The notes under the pieces were generated by a model. The model searched no databases, was not told where the DNA came from, and saw nothing but the letters and a program-made list of their open reading frames with translations. This document shows, piece after piece, positions 31,082 to 39,501 of a stretch of 64,000 nucleotides of DNA (its first letter is position 1; each line of letters begins with the position of its first letter). Both the position numbers and the translations under genes were made by a program. Source of the stretch: Semisulcospira habei (Eukaryota > Mollusca > Gastropoda > Semisulcospiridae); NCBI GenBank assembly GCA_036245525.1, contig BTPG01000004.1, positions 53,189,810-53,253,809 of the forward strand, in the 5' to 3' direction.

Positions 31082-31768
31082 TTATTTGTTTAAAAGATTG
31101 TGTAGCTTTTCTGTGGTTTCCTGTACCCCTATCCTTTTTCCCTCTGCTAAAAAACTGGCCTTTAGTTCTTCAACATTCACGGGAGACTGACTACGCATTT
31201 TATTTTGTATTTCAGATTTCTGTTTCTTGTAATTATTTAAATCATCCTGGACACGCTTAAATTCTTCATCATCAATACAATTATCATTTAATGCCTTACT
31301 GATAATAAGTTTCATACTGCTCAGCTTCGCACCAGCAAGCGTACTCAATGCTTCATGTTTCTGTAATTTTGTGTGAAACCTCTTGTTTAAGGCCTCCAAA
31401 CCAAAGCATGCTAGGCATGTAGCAACGCTAACACCCTCAATTGCTATTCCAGCCAAACTTCCAATTCCCGTGGCAAACAGAACAATACCCCCTACAGAAC
31501 ATGAAGCTGAAACTGCACCAATAGCCATAGAAGTGTTTTGAACAGAATTGAAAACGGTCTTATACCGTCTCTTACACCGTGAGTACTTAGCCTCCTCACT
31601 TTCCAAATATTTAATTGCATCTGTAATATTATTTAATCTGAATGCGTCTGCTGGTAATGTTTTATCTGAAGCAATTGGCATATGTGGATCAGGTGCAAGT
31701 GTTGTTTTAGTCGTCACAATTGATTCAGTCGGCTCAAGCGTCGGTAGTATTGGATAGAATTTTACCAT
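31082..31768 (-). CDS. Polinton membrane/coiled-coil protein, 228 aa
   Basis: Unknown function. Starts MVKFYPILPT at ATG 31768, preceded by AATAAAAAA. Residues 1-60 are polar, 81-124 form a glycine/alanine-rich hydrophobic stretch long enough for a membrane hairpin (SVGGIVLFATGIGSLAG), and 135-200 are charged and helical, probably coiled coil. Proteins of this layout occur in animal Polintons, where a virion or membrane role is suspected but not shown. It is the last gene of a minus-strand block with the 291-aa gene (30-bp gap) and the minor capsid gene. A bacterial or host origin is unlikely given its place inside the element. Confidence 0.8.
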   Translation of the reverse strand: MVKFYPILPTLEPTESIVTTKTTLAPDPHMPIASDKTLPADAFRLNNITDAIKYLESEEAKYSRCKRRYKTVFNSVQNTSMAIGAVSASCSVGGIVLFATGIGSLAGIAIEGVSVATCLACFGLEALNKRFHTKLQKHEALSTLAGAKLSSMKLIISKALNDNCIDDEEFKRVQDDLNNYKKQKSEIQNKMRSQSPVNVEELKASFLAEGKRIGVQETTEKLHNLLNK

Positions 31769-31798
31769 TTTTTTATTGACAAATATTTGTTTATTTAT

Positions 31799-32674
31799 TT
31801 AATCATCCATTACATTTTGCAACTCTTCAGAAGAATACAATTTGCTGGCATAATAAAATGCAACAAGATCAATGTGTTCTAGTTTTATGAAATTTAGAAA
31901 AACAAAAGTTAGTTTGTCAACCACCACCTTGACAGCGGGAACACTGCTCAAAACATTAATAACATCATTATTTTTTGTTATAGCAATAAAGACCTTTGAT
32001 GACTCTGTCACTGTGTCATTCCATGTAAGTTTTATTCCCTGTGCAATATCTGCCTCTTTTGCAGTAGCTACAGATCTCATGATAATTTCAAATACTATTG
32101 TTGCTTCTCTTGCGATGGTAAAGTTTGCCGGTGCAAACACGACCCTTGCATCAGACCTACCCTTCCTATGTGTAAGAAGATATCTCCGTCTCTCATGATT
32201 TTCAACTTTCAGTTTATCTCTGCTATTGTTGTCTGGGGCAAAGCTTGGAACAAGGCTTACAATCAGCGGCCCAGAGTTAACAACTTTCCTAAACACTAAG
32301 GCGCCTTCGTCATCAGTGTATACATAAGGACTAATAAATTCAATCTTTATGTCCCAGTCAATTGTTGGAGGTGGTGCAGGCACAGGTGAAACAACCCACT
32401 TATTACCCACATGTATTAAGTTGTAGGGCGAATTATTTACAGGTGGAGTAGGTACAGTAACATCACGCAGCTGACCAAGTTTAGGAATCTGTTTTTCACC
32501 GTCTTTCATGTCAACAATTACTCTCCGCTTGTACATGCCAGTTGAATCAAGTTCAAAACCATATATTTCTCCAATTTCTCCCTCCTTCTCAAAATCCTGT
32601 ACATCAGCCAAATCTTTCAACTCTGTTACTGGACATGCAACTGGTATGATTGTTCGCTTTGGACCACCACTCAT
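31799..32674 (-). CDS. Polinton protein of unknown function, 291 aa
   Basis: Starts MSGGPKRTIIPVACPV at ATG 32674, behind TTTATAAAAA. Soluble-looking, with no signal peptide or membrane segment. A proline-rich linker (TVPTPPVNNSP, SPVPAPPPT) lies near residues 74-104, followed by a beta-rich C-terminal half. I do not recognise the family. It lies 21 bp downstream of the minor capsid gene in the same direction, so a structural or assembly role is plausible by neighbourhood only. It could be a virion accessory or fibre-like protein; a structure-based search would be needed to say. Confidence 0.75.
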   Translation of the reverse strand: MSGGPKRTIIPVACPVTELKDLADVQDFEKEGEIGEIYGFELDSTGMYKRRVIVDMKDGEKQIPKLGQLRDVTVPTPPVNNSPYNLIHVGNKWVVSPVPAPPPTIDWDIKIEFISPYVYTDDEGALVFRKVVNSGPLIVSLVPSFAPDNNSRDKLKVENHERRRYLLTHRKGRSDARVVFAPANFTIAREATIVFEIIMRSVATAKEADIAQGIKLTWNDTVTESSKVFIAITKNNDVINVLSSVPAVKVVVDKLTFVFLNFIKLEHIDLVAFYYASKLYSSEELQNVMDD

Positions 32675-32695
32675 TTTTTATAAACAAAAATAAAA

Positions 32696-33382
32696 TTATT
32701 TAACTTCTAACACTACACTAAAATCATGCATAACAACTGGTTTGTCATCCTGATTAGTTACAGATATACTCAGTGACTCAAAGAAACTAGAACCTAATTT
32801 CTTAAACTGCAAATTAGGAAATCTAACAACTACACTTTCACAATACGGAGTGGTTCCAGTTGGTAAGCATCTCAACAAAGTTGAAGGCTTTCCATTGTGA
32901 ACATTTTCAGTTGTGTTTAGTTCTTTCAAATAAACATTTAGCACTGTGTGTACTGACAAATGAACAGGATATTTTCCAATTATTTTTCCATCAATCATAT
33001 TTATTTTCCAAAGCTTTGTTTTAGCTTCAGTTTCATTTATTAAACCAAGTAATAATAGAAGATCTTCTGAAAATGTTATCTTTTGTTCAGAAGAAAAATC
33101 TAATGTAACAAGTAAGTTAGCTGGATTTAAAGTTGCTTTAATTTTAAATCTATTTTGTAGCCATTCAGCTAAAGTACAAAAGTCATAATACCCAGATCGT
33201 AAAGTATCATAAATCTTAATCCCTTCAGATACATAATAATCTGTATCATTTGTAACATTAAACCACTTTACTGTGTAAAACATTTCATGGATAGCTACAG
33301 CTTTGCTACCATCTCGATTATCAATCCCATTAGTTAACCACACTGGTTTGCTTGTGTCAAGATTTGTTAAGGTAATAAACAT
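32696..33382 (-). CDS. Minor capsid (penton) protein
   Basis: Single jelly-roll protein expected at the capsid vertices. I start it at ATG 33382 (MFITLTNLDT, 228 aa), directly behind GATAATAAAA, rather than the in-frame GTG four codons upstream. The sequence is beta-rich, with the middle YYDFCTLAEWLQNRFKIKAT and the C-terminal VVVRFPNLQFKKLGSSFFES and FSVVLEVK that resemble Polinton minor capsid proteins. Size fits the family. It is divergently arranged with the 421-aa gene, only 26 bp apart, so the two start regions probably share one regulatory segment. Identification is by general family resemblance; a profile search would settle it. Confidence 0.8.
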   Translation of the reverse strand: MFITLTNLDTSKPVWLTNGIDNRDGSKAVAIHEMFYTVKWFNVTNDTDYYVSEGIKIYDTLRSGYYDFCTLAEWLQNRFKIKATLNPANLLVTLDFSSEQKITFSEDLLLLLGLINETEAKTKLWKINMIDGKIIGKYPVHLSVHTVLNVYLKELNTTENVHNGKPSTLLRCLPTGTTPYCESVVVRFPNLQFKKLGSSFFESLSISVTNQDDKPVVMHDFSVVLEVK

Positions 33383-33408
33383 TTTTATTATCACATATAA
33401 AAAGAAGG
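33383..33408. promoter_or_regulatory. 26-bp divergent start region (mCP / 421-aa gene)
   Basis: Only 26 bp separate the two start codons. It holds GATAATAAAA before the minus gene and CATATAAAAAG (TATA-like) before the plus gene. Any promoter must overlap the genes themselves or be initiator-type. Confidence 0.55.
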
Positions 33409-34674
33409 ATGGAATTTAAATCACCAACCATTACCACTACAAATGCATTTCAATTTAATGTGGATGCCAAATATAATGTTGCACCTACTTATGAACAGAA
33501 AATAATTCAACTAAATCAGCTTGACATAGCTGTGTCGGAAGCAAGCGTACAAGATCTATTCCAAGTCAAAGTACCAAATCCGTTTGATCATTACCTAAAC
33601 CCTCCAATAACAGATGACTCTACTGCAAGAAAGTGGTCTTCAAGTCCACTACAGATGTTTCAAAACCAACTCAACTTTGCTATACTATGTTCTACTACAG
33701 GCTGTGGTGTTTCATTTACAGACCACTTGAATCACTCAAACAAACTGATTAGGTCTGTGTTTCGTTTCCATGTTTATTACCAGCTTAGACGTATACTGTC
33801 AGAACTTCATACACCACTACCCACTGAATCCAGTTTCAACAGGTTTAACAACCCCATGGATATGAAAGCATTTGAACGCATCTGTAATGAGTTTAACATT
33901 AACCCTGGCACTAAGTATGACTTTACACAAAAACTTGATGATCACAATGGTATGGGAACACTGTATTATGCTTTGAGTCACAGACAATACCCTCAAGATT
34001 ACTGGCCTCCCTACACTTCATTCTCATCAAAATCTGAAGTCTGGTTAGGATCAATAGAGCAGAAGCAGACTAACGCCTGGACCACATTTGTCTTGGACAG
34101 GAGTGACGGATTTACTCAAGCGGGAGTGGAGCGCATAAATGAGTCTATCAGAACATATGTCTGGTGTATACTAGGTGCACAATCACTAACAAAATCAAAC
34201 ATTTTGAATGGAAGTGGTAAATTTGAAGCACAAAAACAGTTTCTCGCTAATCTAGAAAATTCAATTAATTCAACAGTCGATCTCCCGTCAAGCATACAAC
34301 GCTACCAAGACGTACTCAGATATGCCAGATCAAAAGTTGACTTTGTAGTTGGCATCGGGTTATACATGTTACCATCTGACCTTCAACTCCAAATGGGTAC
34401 AATAACAAATTATAATAATGAAATCATTGTTGCTGGTGTTGGTCAAAAATTAGGACTCAATCAATCTGTAAACTTGGGGGCCACAACCACACATGTACAG
34501 TTATTAAAATCATTACAGACGGTAACACCCCCGGCCCCAGCCCCGGCCCCAGCCCCATCACTGGCACCCATACAACCAGTAACACCAACCCCTGACACTC
34601 ATGAGTCAGAGAGAACAGCATTGGTAATAGGTCTCACTGGATTAGGAGTATTACTTCTTTACCTGTTTCATTAA
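33409..34674 (+). CDS. Polinton conserved protein with C-terminal membrane anchor, 421 aa
   Basis: Starts MEFKSPTITTTNAFQF at ATG 33409. Residues 1-360 are a soluble, mixed alpha/beta domain with aromatic patches (YPQDYWPPYTSFSSKSEVW). Residues 374-396 are a proline/alanine-rich linker (PAPAPAPAPSLAP), and 403-421 form a single hydrophobic segment (ALVIGLTGLGVLLLYLF) at the extreme C-terminus, i.e. a tail anchor. It resembles a large uncharacterised protein found near the capsid genes in animal Polintons; function unknown, possibly virion-associated. Its end overlaps the end of the convergent 413-aa gene by 24 bp, so the anchor of each is coded partly opposite the other. Confidence 0.8.
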   Translation: MEFKSPTITTTNAFQFNVDAKYNVAPTYEQKIIQLNQLDIAVSEASVQDLFQVKVPNPFDHYLNPPITDDSTARKWSSSPLQMFQNQLNFAILCSTTGCGVSFTDHLNHSNKLIRSVFRFHVYYQLRRILSELHTPLPTESSFNRFNNPMDMKAFERICNEFNINPGTKYDFTQKLDDHNGMGTLYYALSHRQYPQDYWPPYTSFSSKSEVWLGSIEQKQTNAWTTFVLDRSDGFTQAGVERINESIRTYVWCILGAQSLTKSNILNGSGKFEAQKQFLANLENSINSTVDLPSSIQRYQDVLRYARSKVDFVVGIGLYMLPSDLQLQMGTITNYNNEIIVAGVGQKLGLNQSVNLGATTTHVQLLKSLQTVTPPAPAPAPAPSLAPIQPVTPTPDTHESERTALVIGLTGLGVLLLYLFH

Positions 34675-35892
34675 ATAACCCACCATCAACCCTCCTACTG
34701 TCACCAAAAAGACCCACACATGCTCTGCCATAAACCCTACTGCCTTTGCCGCTGTACTAATCAACCAACTGACAACCGTGCCTATAATGCCAGGCAACGC
34801 GTCTACTGCTTTCACAGCCAATTTCTTAAGCAAGTCTGAAATATGAGACAACTGTTTCTTTACCCATGACTGCAAGTCTTTTGGGTCTGTGGGGGCCGGG
34901 GTTGGTGGGGCTGGCGGTTCCGGGGTTAAACTACCACCACCAGCACCAGAGACAGCCAACACAAAAGTACTAATAATAAATCCAAGAGCTGTAATTAAAC
35001 TAGCAATAGTGATACCCTGTTCTCTGAAAAGTGTTTTAAGTCTCTCAGCCAAAGTAGTGTCTTCGTGAAGTATTTTCTGAATAGTTTCTCTTATTCTGTT
35101 AACTTGTGTTTTCAGTTTTTCCCTCCCAATACTAATTGCTTCTAACCTTCCTGATCTTTCTAACTGCAAATCATTTAATCTGTGTTGGATTCTCTCTTTC
35201 ATTTCTGTGTCAAGATTCTCCTTGCCTGCTGTAGCCAGTTTCTCTTTTTCACGTTCAATGTGTTTATCAAGCTCACCCAGTTTGGCAATATTATTAACCA
35301 TCTCACCTCTTATTGTCTGCAGTGATTTATCCAATCCCATAATCTCCCTCATTGACAAAGGTGGATCATCTATTGTTTTCAAAGCGTCATTTATTTGACC
35401 TTCAGTAAATGATGTTTTTTGTATCACTGTGTTTGCTATTTCTGGTAGGCTTGTTACTGGTGCCATTTCAATCTCTTGCCCTGTTGGCAACTTTGTTTGC
35501 GTGTCGTGAAGAACACTAGCCAGTCTTGGGGTGATAGGAGACCCACCAATACCAAGGTACCTTGCTAACCCAGAGTTACCACCGACTTCACCTTTAATTG
35601 TACTTAAAGCTCTAAACTTAGAAGAATTGTTTTTATGTGTTAGATATATTTTCCCTCTGTCTGTATTTACAAATAAATGTCCTTTTTCGTATTCAAACTG
35701 GTTAGGATCTATTACATCTGGGCGCGCTCCAACACTGTCATAAAATGAGTTTACTTTGTCTTTTAGCAGTTCGTGATACATACTACTACTAGTTCCCATT
35801 CCAGTCATATCTGTCATATCTGTGATACTGGTATCTGAGGCATCCATGTCATCCATTTCAAAATCTTCATGATTAAATCCTCCCGCTGCCAT
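34651..35892 (-). CDS. Polinton coiled-coil membrane protein, 413 aa
   Basis: Starts MAAGGFNHEDFEMDDM at ATG 35892, behind AATAAAACA. The N-terminus is acidic and D/M/T/S-rich (1-38). 40-135 contains a small globular part (QFEYEKGHLFVNTDRGKIYL), 186-290 is a long charged coiled coil, and 293-316 is a membrane segment. 321-337 is proline-rich, and 357-410 is strongly hydrophobic or amphipathic (ALPGIIGTVVSWLISTAAKA). The combination suggests a membrane-active or membrane-anchored virion protein, by analogy only. It is divergent from the major capsid gene across 40 bp and convergent with the 421-aa gene. Confidence 0.8.
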   Translation of the reverse strand: MAAGGFNHEDFEMDDMDASDTSITDMTDMTGMGTSSSMYHELLKDKVNSFYDSVGARPDVIDPNQFEYEKGHLFVNTDRGKIYLTHKNNSSKFRALSTIKGEVGGNSGLARYLGIGGSPITPRLASVLHDTQTKLPTGQEIEMAPVTSLPEIANTVIQKTSFTEGQINDALKTIDDPPLSMREIMGLDKSLQTIRGEMVNNIAKLGELDKHIEREKEKLATAGKENLDTEMKERIQHRLNDLQLERSGRLEAISIGREKLKTQVNRIRETIQKILHEDTTLAERLKTLFREQGITIASLITALGFIISTFVLAVSGAGGGSLTPEPPAPPTPAPTDPKDLQSWVKKQLSHISDLLKKLAVKAVDALPGIIGTVVSWLISTAAKAVGFMAEHVWVFLVTVGGLMVGYLMKQVKK

Positions 35893-35932
35893 TGTTTTAT
35901 TAATTTATTATTTTTTATTGTGCATAATAAAA
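35893..35932. promoter_or_regulatory. 40-bp divergent start region (413-aa gene / major capsid)
   Basis: Entirely AT-rich apart from GTGC. AATAAAACA lies before the minus ATG and GCATAATAAAA before the plus ATG. Likely shared late-type promoter; inference. Confidence 0.55.
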
Positions 35933-37216
35933 ATGACACAGTCTTACGGATCAAAGTTAGACCCATACAGAAAACTACGTGAGCCCCTGGGTGTTAAAGG
36001 CATTCGTCAAACAATAGTTATCACGAACAATCCTAGTACCATAGACCAGAACCAAACACTTACAGTCAAGTTTCCAAACCTAGGTCCCAGTGACGTTATT
36101 GTTCCTGGCACTGCACGCCTAGCATTTAATATTGAACTATCATCAGACGCAGATGTGAACAGAACACTAGTTGACAATCTTGGCAGAGCAATTGTTAGAA
36201 CTATTAAAGTAAAACTTGAAGGACAGGAAGTGTTTAGTCTTGATGACTCAGATGTGTTCTACTGTTACAAAGACCTTTGGCTCACAAGAGAAGAACGAGA
36301 AGATCGTATTTATCAAGGCATACAATCTGATAATGTTGGTAAACTTCGAATCAATGCCGGAGACAAAACAACTACTGTAGCAAAGGAAGTTATTATAGCA
36401 GAAACATATGGAACCAGATTTTACATTCCACTTGAGTTTGAACTCCTAACAGCGCATTTACCTTATTATCAAGGGGCACTGAATGACCGTCTGAGTTTTG
36501 AACTAACTTTCAATGACTACTCCAAAGTTATTAAATCATCTGCCACAGATGCAACATACAAGATCTCTAACATTTCCTTGGAATATGAAATTGTCACACA
36601 CACTGAACTAGCTAGACTCATACAAAATCAGTATCAGTCAAGACTTCCAATTTATTATGACAGGGTGATTAGACATAGTTTAATACCCAAAGACAAAAGC
36701 GACCCAATGTGGAACGTAAACTTAAACACACCAGCCAGGTCACTGAAAGGTATTCTTATGTTGTTTGTTGAACCAGCGGCTCCATACAAAAGGGATTCAG
36801 AAAAATTCTACAATCCTAAGATTACACACTTGTCCTGCACAATTGAAGGCCGCCCTAATCAAGTGTTCGCTTCAGGAATGTTACCTTATCAACACTATGA
36901 CGAAACCACAAAGTATTTTGCAGGAGGAAGGATTAGAGATAAACCAGCAAACATTGCGTGTAAAGATCTACATCTGTATGACGTTAGGATCGGACAATAT
37001 CTTACAAACAAATATGCACTGTGGTTAGACCTTCGTAGTACAGATGACGACTATCTTCATGGGTCAGGACGAACTGTCGAGAACGGTAGTGATGGAATAA
37101 CAATTCAGATACAAAAGAAGGTTGAAACTGCTGCAGCCATAAACATATATTTGTACCTGATATATGACGCACAACTCAATATTGCAGAAAGCAGACTGAG
37201 TGGACACATATATTAA
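35933..37216 (+). CDS. MCP: Major capsid protein (double jelly-roll)
   Basis: Forms the hexon-like trimers of the predicted icosahedral shell. I start it at ATG 35933 (MTQSYGSKLDPYRKLR, 427 aa), right behind CATAATAAAA; the frame extends five codons upstream without an ATG. Features typical of Polinton major capsids are visible: LDPYRKLREPLGVKGIR near the N-terminus, VPGTARLAFNIEL, LVDNLGRAIVRTIKVKLEG, the FYIPLEFELLTAHLPYYQ block near residues 165-190, NDRLSFELTFND, and the C-terminal YLIYDAQLNIAESRLSGHIY. It is followed after 19 bp by the packaging ATPase, as is common in the family. No stop or frameshift. Confidence 0.9.
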   Translation: MTQSYGSKLDPYRKLREPLGVKGIRQTIVITNNPSTIDQNQTLTVKFPNLGPSDVIVPGTARLAFNIELSSDADVNRTLVDNLGRAIVRTIKVKLEGQEVFSLDDSDVFYCYKDLWLTREEREDRIYQGIQSDNVGKLRINAGDKTTTVAKEVIIAETYGTRFYIPLEFELLTAHLPYYQGALNDRLSFELTFNDYSKVIKSSATDATYKISNISLEYEIVTHTELARLIQNQYQSRLPIYYDRVIRHSLIPKDKSDPMWNVNLNTPARSLKGILMLFVEPAAPYKRDSEKFYNPKITHLSCTIEGRPNQVFASGMLPYQHYDETTKYFAGGRIRDKPANIACKDLHLYDVRIGQYLTNKYALWLDLRSTDDDYLHGSGRTVENGSDGITIQIQKKVETAAAINIYLYLIYDAQLNIAESRLSGHIY

Positions 37217-37235
37217 AATTATATTGTGTATTAAA

Positions 37236-37847
37236 ATGAACCGGGGCTTAATGACACTCGATCCACACTGTGGCTTATTTGTTGGTGCCACAGGGTGTGG
37301 TAAAACTCAATTCGTACTTGACTTATTACAAACAAGATACATCCACCATTTTGAAAACATTGTAATATTTTGTCCAACAATCAAACACAACAAAGCTTAT
37401 CACAACCGTTTATTCATTTGGACTGACAACAACATATACTTAGTCGACCCTGAGAAAAAACTGAATGACTACCTACAATATTTTTACAAGCAATTTGAAG
37501 GACAACCAACGTTGTTCATAGTTGATGACTGTTCTGCAGAGAAAGACATTGTCAAGAAGAGAAACACTTTAGCAGAACTTGCCTTCAGTGGCAGACACGC
37601 AAACGTTAGTGTATGGATTCTCACTCAGAAATATAATGCTGTACTGAAAGATTTTCGTGAACAGTTAAAGTTTATCTGTTTGTTTTACTGTAAGGACCGT
37701 GACAGCTTTGAAGACTGTCTCAGAGAAAATGACGTCATACCAAATAAACATGAACGTGATGATGTCAAAAATAAACTGAAATCAACTAAGCATCTAAAGC
37801 TCATTTTAAAGACAGATCAGCCCACAGGGTATGGGTTAGTAAATTAA
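37236..37847 (+). CDS. Genome packaging ATPase (A32/FtsK-HerA type)
   Basis: Motor that drives DNA into the capsid. ATG 37236 (MNRGLMTLDPHCGLFV, 203 aa) is chosen over the upstream GTG because it follows TATTAAAATG. Walker A GATGCGKT lies at residues 17-24 and Walker B LFIVDD at 93-98. The sensor-like SVWILTQKYNAV block follows at about 122, then FREQLKFICLFYC. Length and the motif spacing match Polinton and adenovirus-distant packaging ATPases. It sits between the capsid gene and small membrane-protein genes. It is not a chromosome-partition FtsK, because there is no membrane or gamma domain. Confidence 0.9.
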   Translation: MNRGLMTLDPHCGLFVGATGCGKTQFVLDLLQTRYIHHFENIVIFCPTIKHNKAYHNRLFIWTDNNIYLVDPEKKLNDYLQYFYKQFEGQPTLFIVDDCSAEKDIVKKRNTLAELAFSGRHANVSVWILTQKYNAVLKDFREQLKFICLFYCKDRDSFEDCLRENDVIPNKHERDDVKNKLKSTKHLKLILKTDQPTGYGLVN

Positions 37848-37873
37848 TTTTTGTTTTTTTAATTACATTATAA

Positions 37874-38401
37874 ATGAACCCTGATGAAATCTTTCTATTG
37901 AATGATATCAATGCTGTAGAGAACAAAGACTTAGACTCTAAAAAACAGCGGCTTTTGTCTGTTATTGTCTCAGGCAAGTCAAAGGCTTATCTGGGTAGAC
38001 AATACATGACAGAGGATATTGAATCTCTAAGCTCTGACGAACTAATCAAGCTTTATGCAAAATATGAGAACCACATTGCTTCACTAATGACACGTGATTT
38101 AAGTCGATCTCTTGTATGCCTATACACAAAAGCAGTGAGTCACTTTCTACCTGTGGATAGTGACAGCCTATCACACGACCTTGAAAGCAATCCTATTGTT
38201 TCAAGTTCAATTGGCAAATTAGCATGCGTCATGTTTTACAAGTTTGGAAATTACCTTGCACCTGTCGTAACCCTTCTTGTTACTGGGAGTCATATTGATT
38301 TTTCGAAAATAAATTTTACTGCAGAAGAAAATGGACGAAACCCAGACGACTCCACAACCGAACCCCAGTCCGGTCTTGACGCAGGTTCAAACTGTGACTA
38401 A
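37874..38401 (+). CDS. Polinton protein of unknown function, 175 aa
   Basis: ATG 37874 behind ATTATAA (MNPDEIFLLNDINAVENK). Mostly helical and soluble, with a hydrophobic patch near 133-152 (FYKFGNYLAPVVTLLVTG). It occupies a place after the ATPase where related elements carry small virion or assembly proteins. It has no cysteine-protease His/Asp/Cys pattern that I could see, so I do not call it the maturation protease. Its 3' end overlaps the next gene by 71 nt in another frame, indicating compact, virus-like packing. Confidence 0.75.
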   Translation: MNPDEIFLLNDINAVENKDLDSKKQRLLSVIVSGKSKAYLGRQYMTEDIESLSSDELIKLYAKYENHIASLMTRDLSRSLVCLYTKAVSHFLPVDSDSLSHDLESNPIVSSSIGKLACVMFYKFGNYLAPVVTLLVTGSHIDFSKINFTAEENGRNPDDSTTEPQSGLDAGSNCD

Positions 38402-38789
38402 GGCTAAAAGTCCAGGCAGGGTTGAGGCAGGAAAAAAATTAGCCGAATATAACAGACAAAAAAAATTACAGCTTCAAGCTCAAACAGAAAAGGCTCATGT
38501 GACTGACCAGGCGTCAGGACCGTTAGGACCTGTGTCAATACCGTCAGGGCCGTCACTCCCTCATCAAAGTGAGAGACAAACAACTAAGTCTGACCCCGAA
38601 CCTCAAACAATAAAATATATAATTGCCGGATTTGTTGTCGGATTTGGTTACGTAGGTTATCAATTATACAAAAAATACAAACCACAGACTCGTACAGTGT
38701 CCAAAAAATCAGACACTCCAAAAACAAGACCAGAAGTCGCCACATTACCAGTAACACCCAAAGCCGTTGACCCATTTTATATGCAGTAA
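38331..38789 (+). CDS. Polinton small single-pass membrane protein, 152 aa
   Basis: ATG 38331 lies inside the preceding gene (+1-type overlap). The N-terminal half is polar and basic (PGRVEAGKKLAEYNRQKK near 28-45). One membrane segment is at about 96-113 (IIAGFVVGFGYVGYQLY), followed by a basic C-terminal tail. A short protein with the same AGKKLAEYN-like phrase and one membrane helix is common in animal Polintons; its function is unknown. Confidence 0.75.
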   Translation: MDETQTTPQPNPSPVLTQVQTVTKAKSPGRVEAGKKLAEYNRQKKLQLQAQTEKAHVTDQASGPLGPVSIPSGPSLPHQSERQTTKSDPEPQTIKYIIAGFVVGFGYVGYQLYKKYKPQTRTVSKKSDTPKTRPEVATLPVTPKAVDPFYMQ

Positions 38790-38824
38790 ATAAAAATATT
38801 ATTTTAATTTTTCTTGTCTAAGAA

Positions 38825-39055
38825 ATGAATGACACAAAGAACTTGATGAACCTTGTCTATCACTCTGCCGTAATCAGTGGATTAGCAGTAGCTTATTCTA
38901 TGCTAGGAAAAAATCTACTCAAAATGAAATCAGCAGACTTGAGTAGATTAGATTTTGAAGACAGTGCTAAGCTAATTGCAGTTGTTACAGCGTCAATTGC
39001 GACAAAAGATTTTCTTGTCAAGCAAGGAATTATTCCCGAAAATGTTTCTATGTAA
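38825..39055 (+). CDS. Polinton small membrane protein, 76 aa
   Basis: ATG 38825 (MNDTKNLMNLVYHSAVIS). Two hydrophobic stretches, about 11-27 (VYHSAVISGLAVAYSML) and 48-62 (AKLIAVVTASIATKDF), suggest a small membrane hairpin. Located between two other membrane-protein genes in the same direction. AATAAAAATAA follows the stop and precedes the next ATG. Unknown role. Confidence 0.7.
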   Translation: MNDTKNLMNLVYHSAVISGLAVAYSMLGKNLLKMKSADLSRLDFEDSAKLIAVVTASIATKDFLVKQGIIPENVSM

Positions 39056-39066
39056 ATAAAAATAAT

Positions 39067-39501
39067 ATGGCGACGATAGCTATTATGGTGGGAGGTGCGA
39101 TGGTTAATGCATTGGCATTCAGTGGCTCTAATTATCTCTTTTCAAAAATGGGTAGAGAAGAATCTGCAGAAGAATTAAAACGTCACAATGAAGCGTCTGA
39201 GAAACTTGCACAAGCGCAACAGGATTATGAAAAGAATAGAATAGAAAAACTTGATTTCATCAATGAAAAACTGAGGCTAGAAGGTCACGCACAGCATACG
39301 TTTTCAAATACAGACGAAGCAATCAGGGAATATTTTCTTGTTACAGGTGAAGACATGTCTATTCCAAAACCGAAACTAAGTGACTATTATCAACCAAGCA
39401 CACAACAGAGAAACGGAGAGATAATCTTTGTTCTAGTGGGAATGACATTTGTTTATTTTACTGGAGTTTTCATTGCTAGAAAAAATGGCAGCCGAAAATA
39501 A
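39067..39501 (+). CDS. Polinton two-ended membrane / coiled-coil protein, 144 aa
   Basis: ATG 39067 (MATIAIMVGGAMVNALAF). An N-terminal hydrophobic segment (4-22) is followed by FSKMGREESAEELKRHNEA, a charged coiled coil at 30-75 with LDFINEKLRLEGHAQHTFSN, and a C-terminal membrane segment at about 119-136 (IIFVLVGMTFVYFTGVFI). This phrase order is characteristic of a conserved Polinton accessory protein. The stop overlaps the integrase start by 17 nt. Confidence 0.8.
   Translation: MATIAIMVGGAMVNALAFSGSNYLFSKMGREESAEELKRHNEASEKLAQAQQDYEKNRIEKLDFINEKLRLEGHAQHTFSNTDEAIREYFLVTGEDMSIPKPKLSDYYQPSTQQRNGEIIFVLVGMTFVYFTGVFIARKNGSRK

Noticed and set aside
37874..38401. The 175-aa protein as the Polinton protease
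   Set aside because: No histidine-acid-cysteine arrangement fitting adenain/Ulp1 was visible; kept as unknown.
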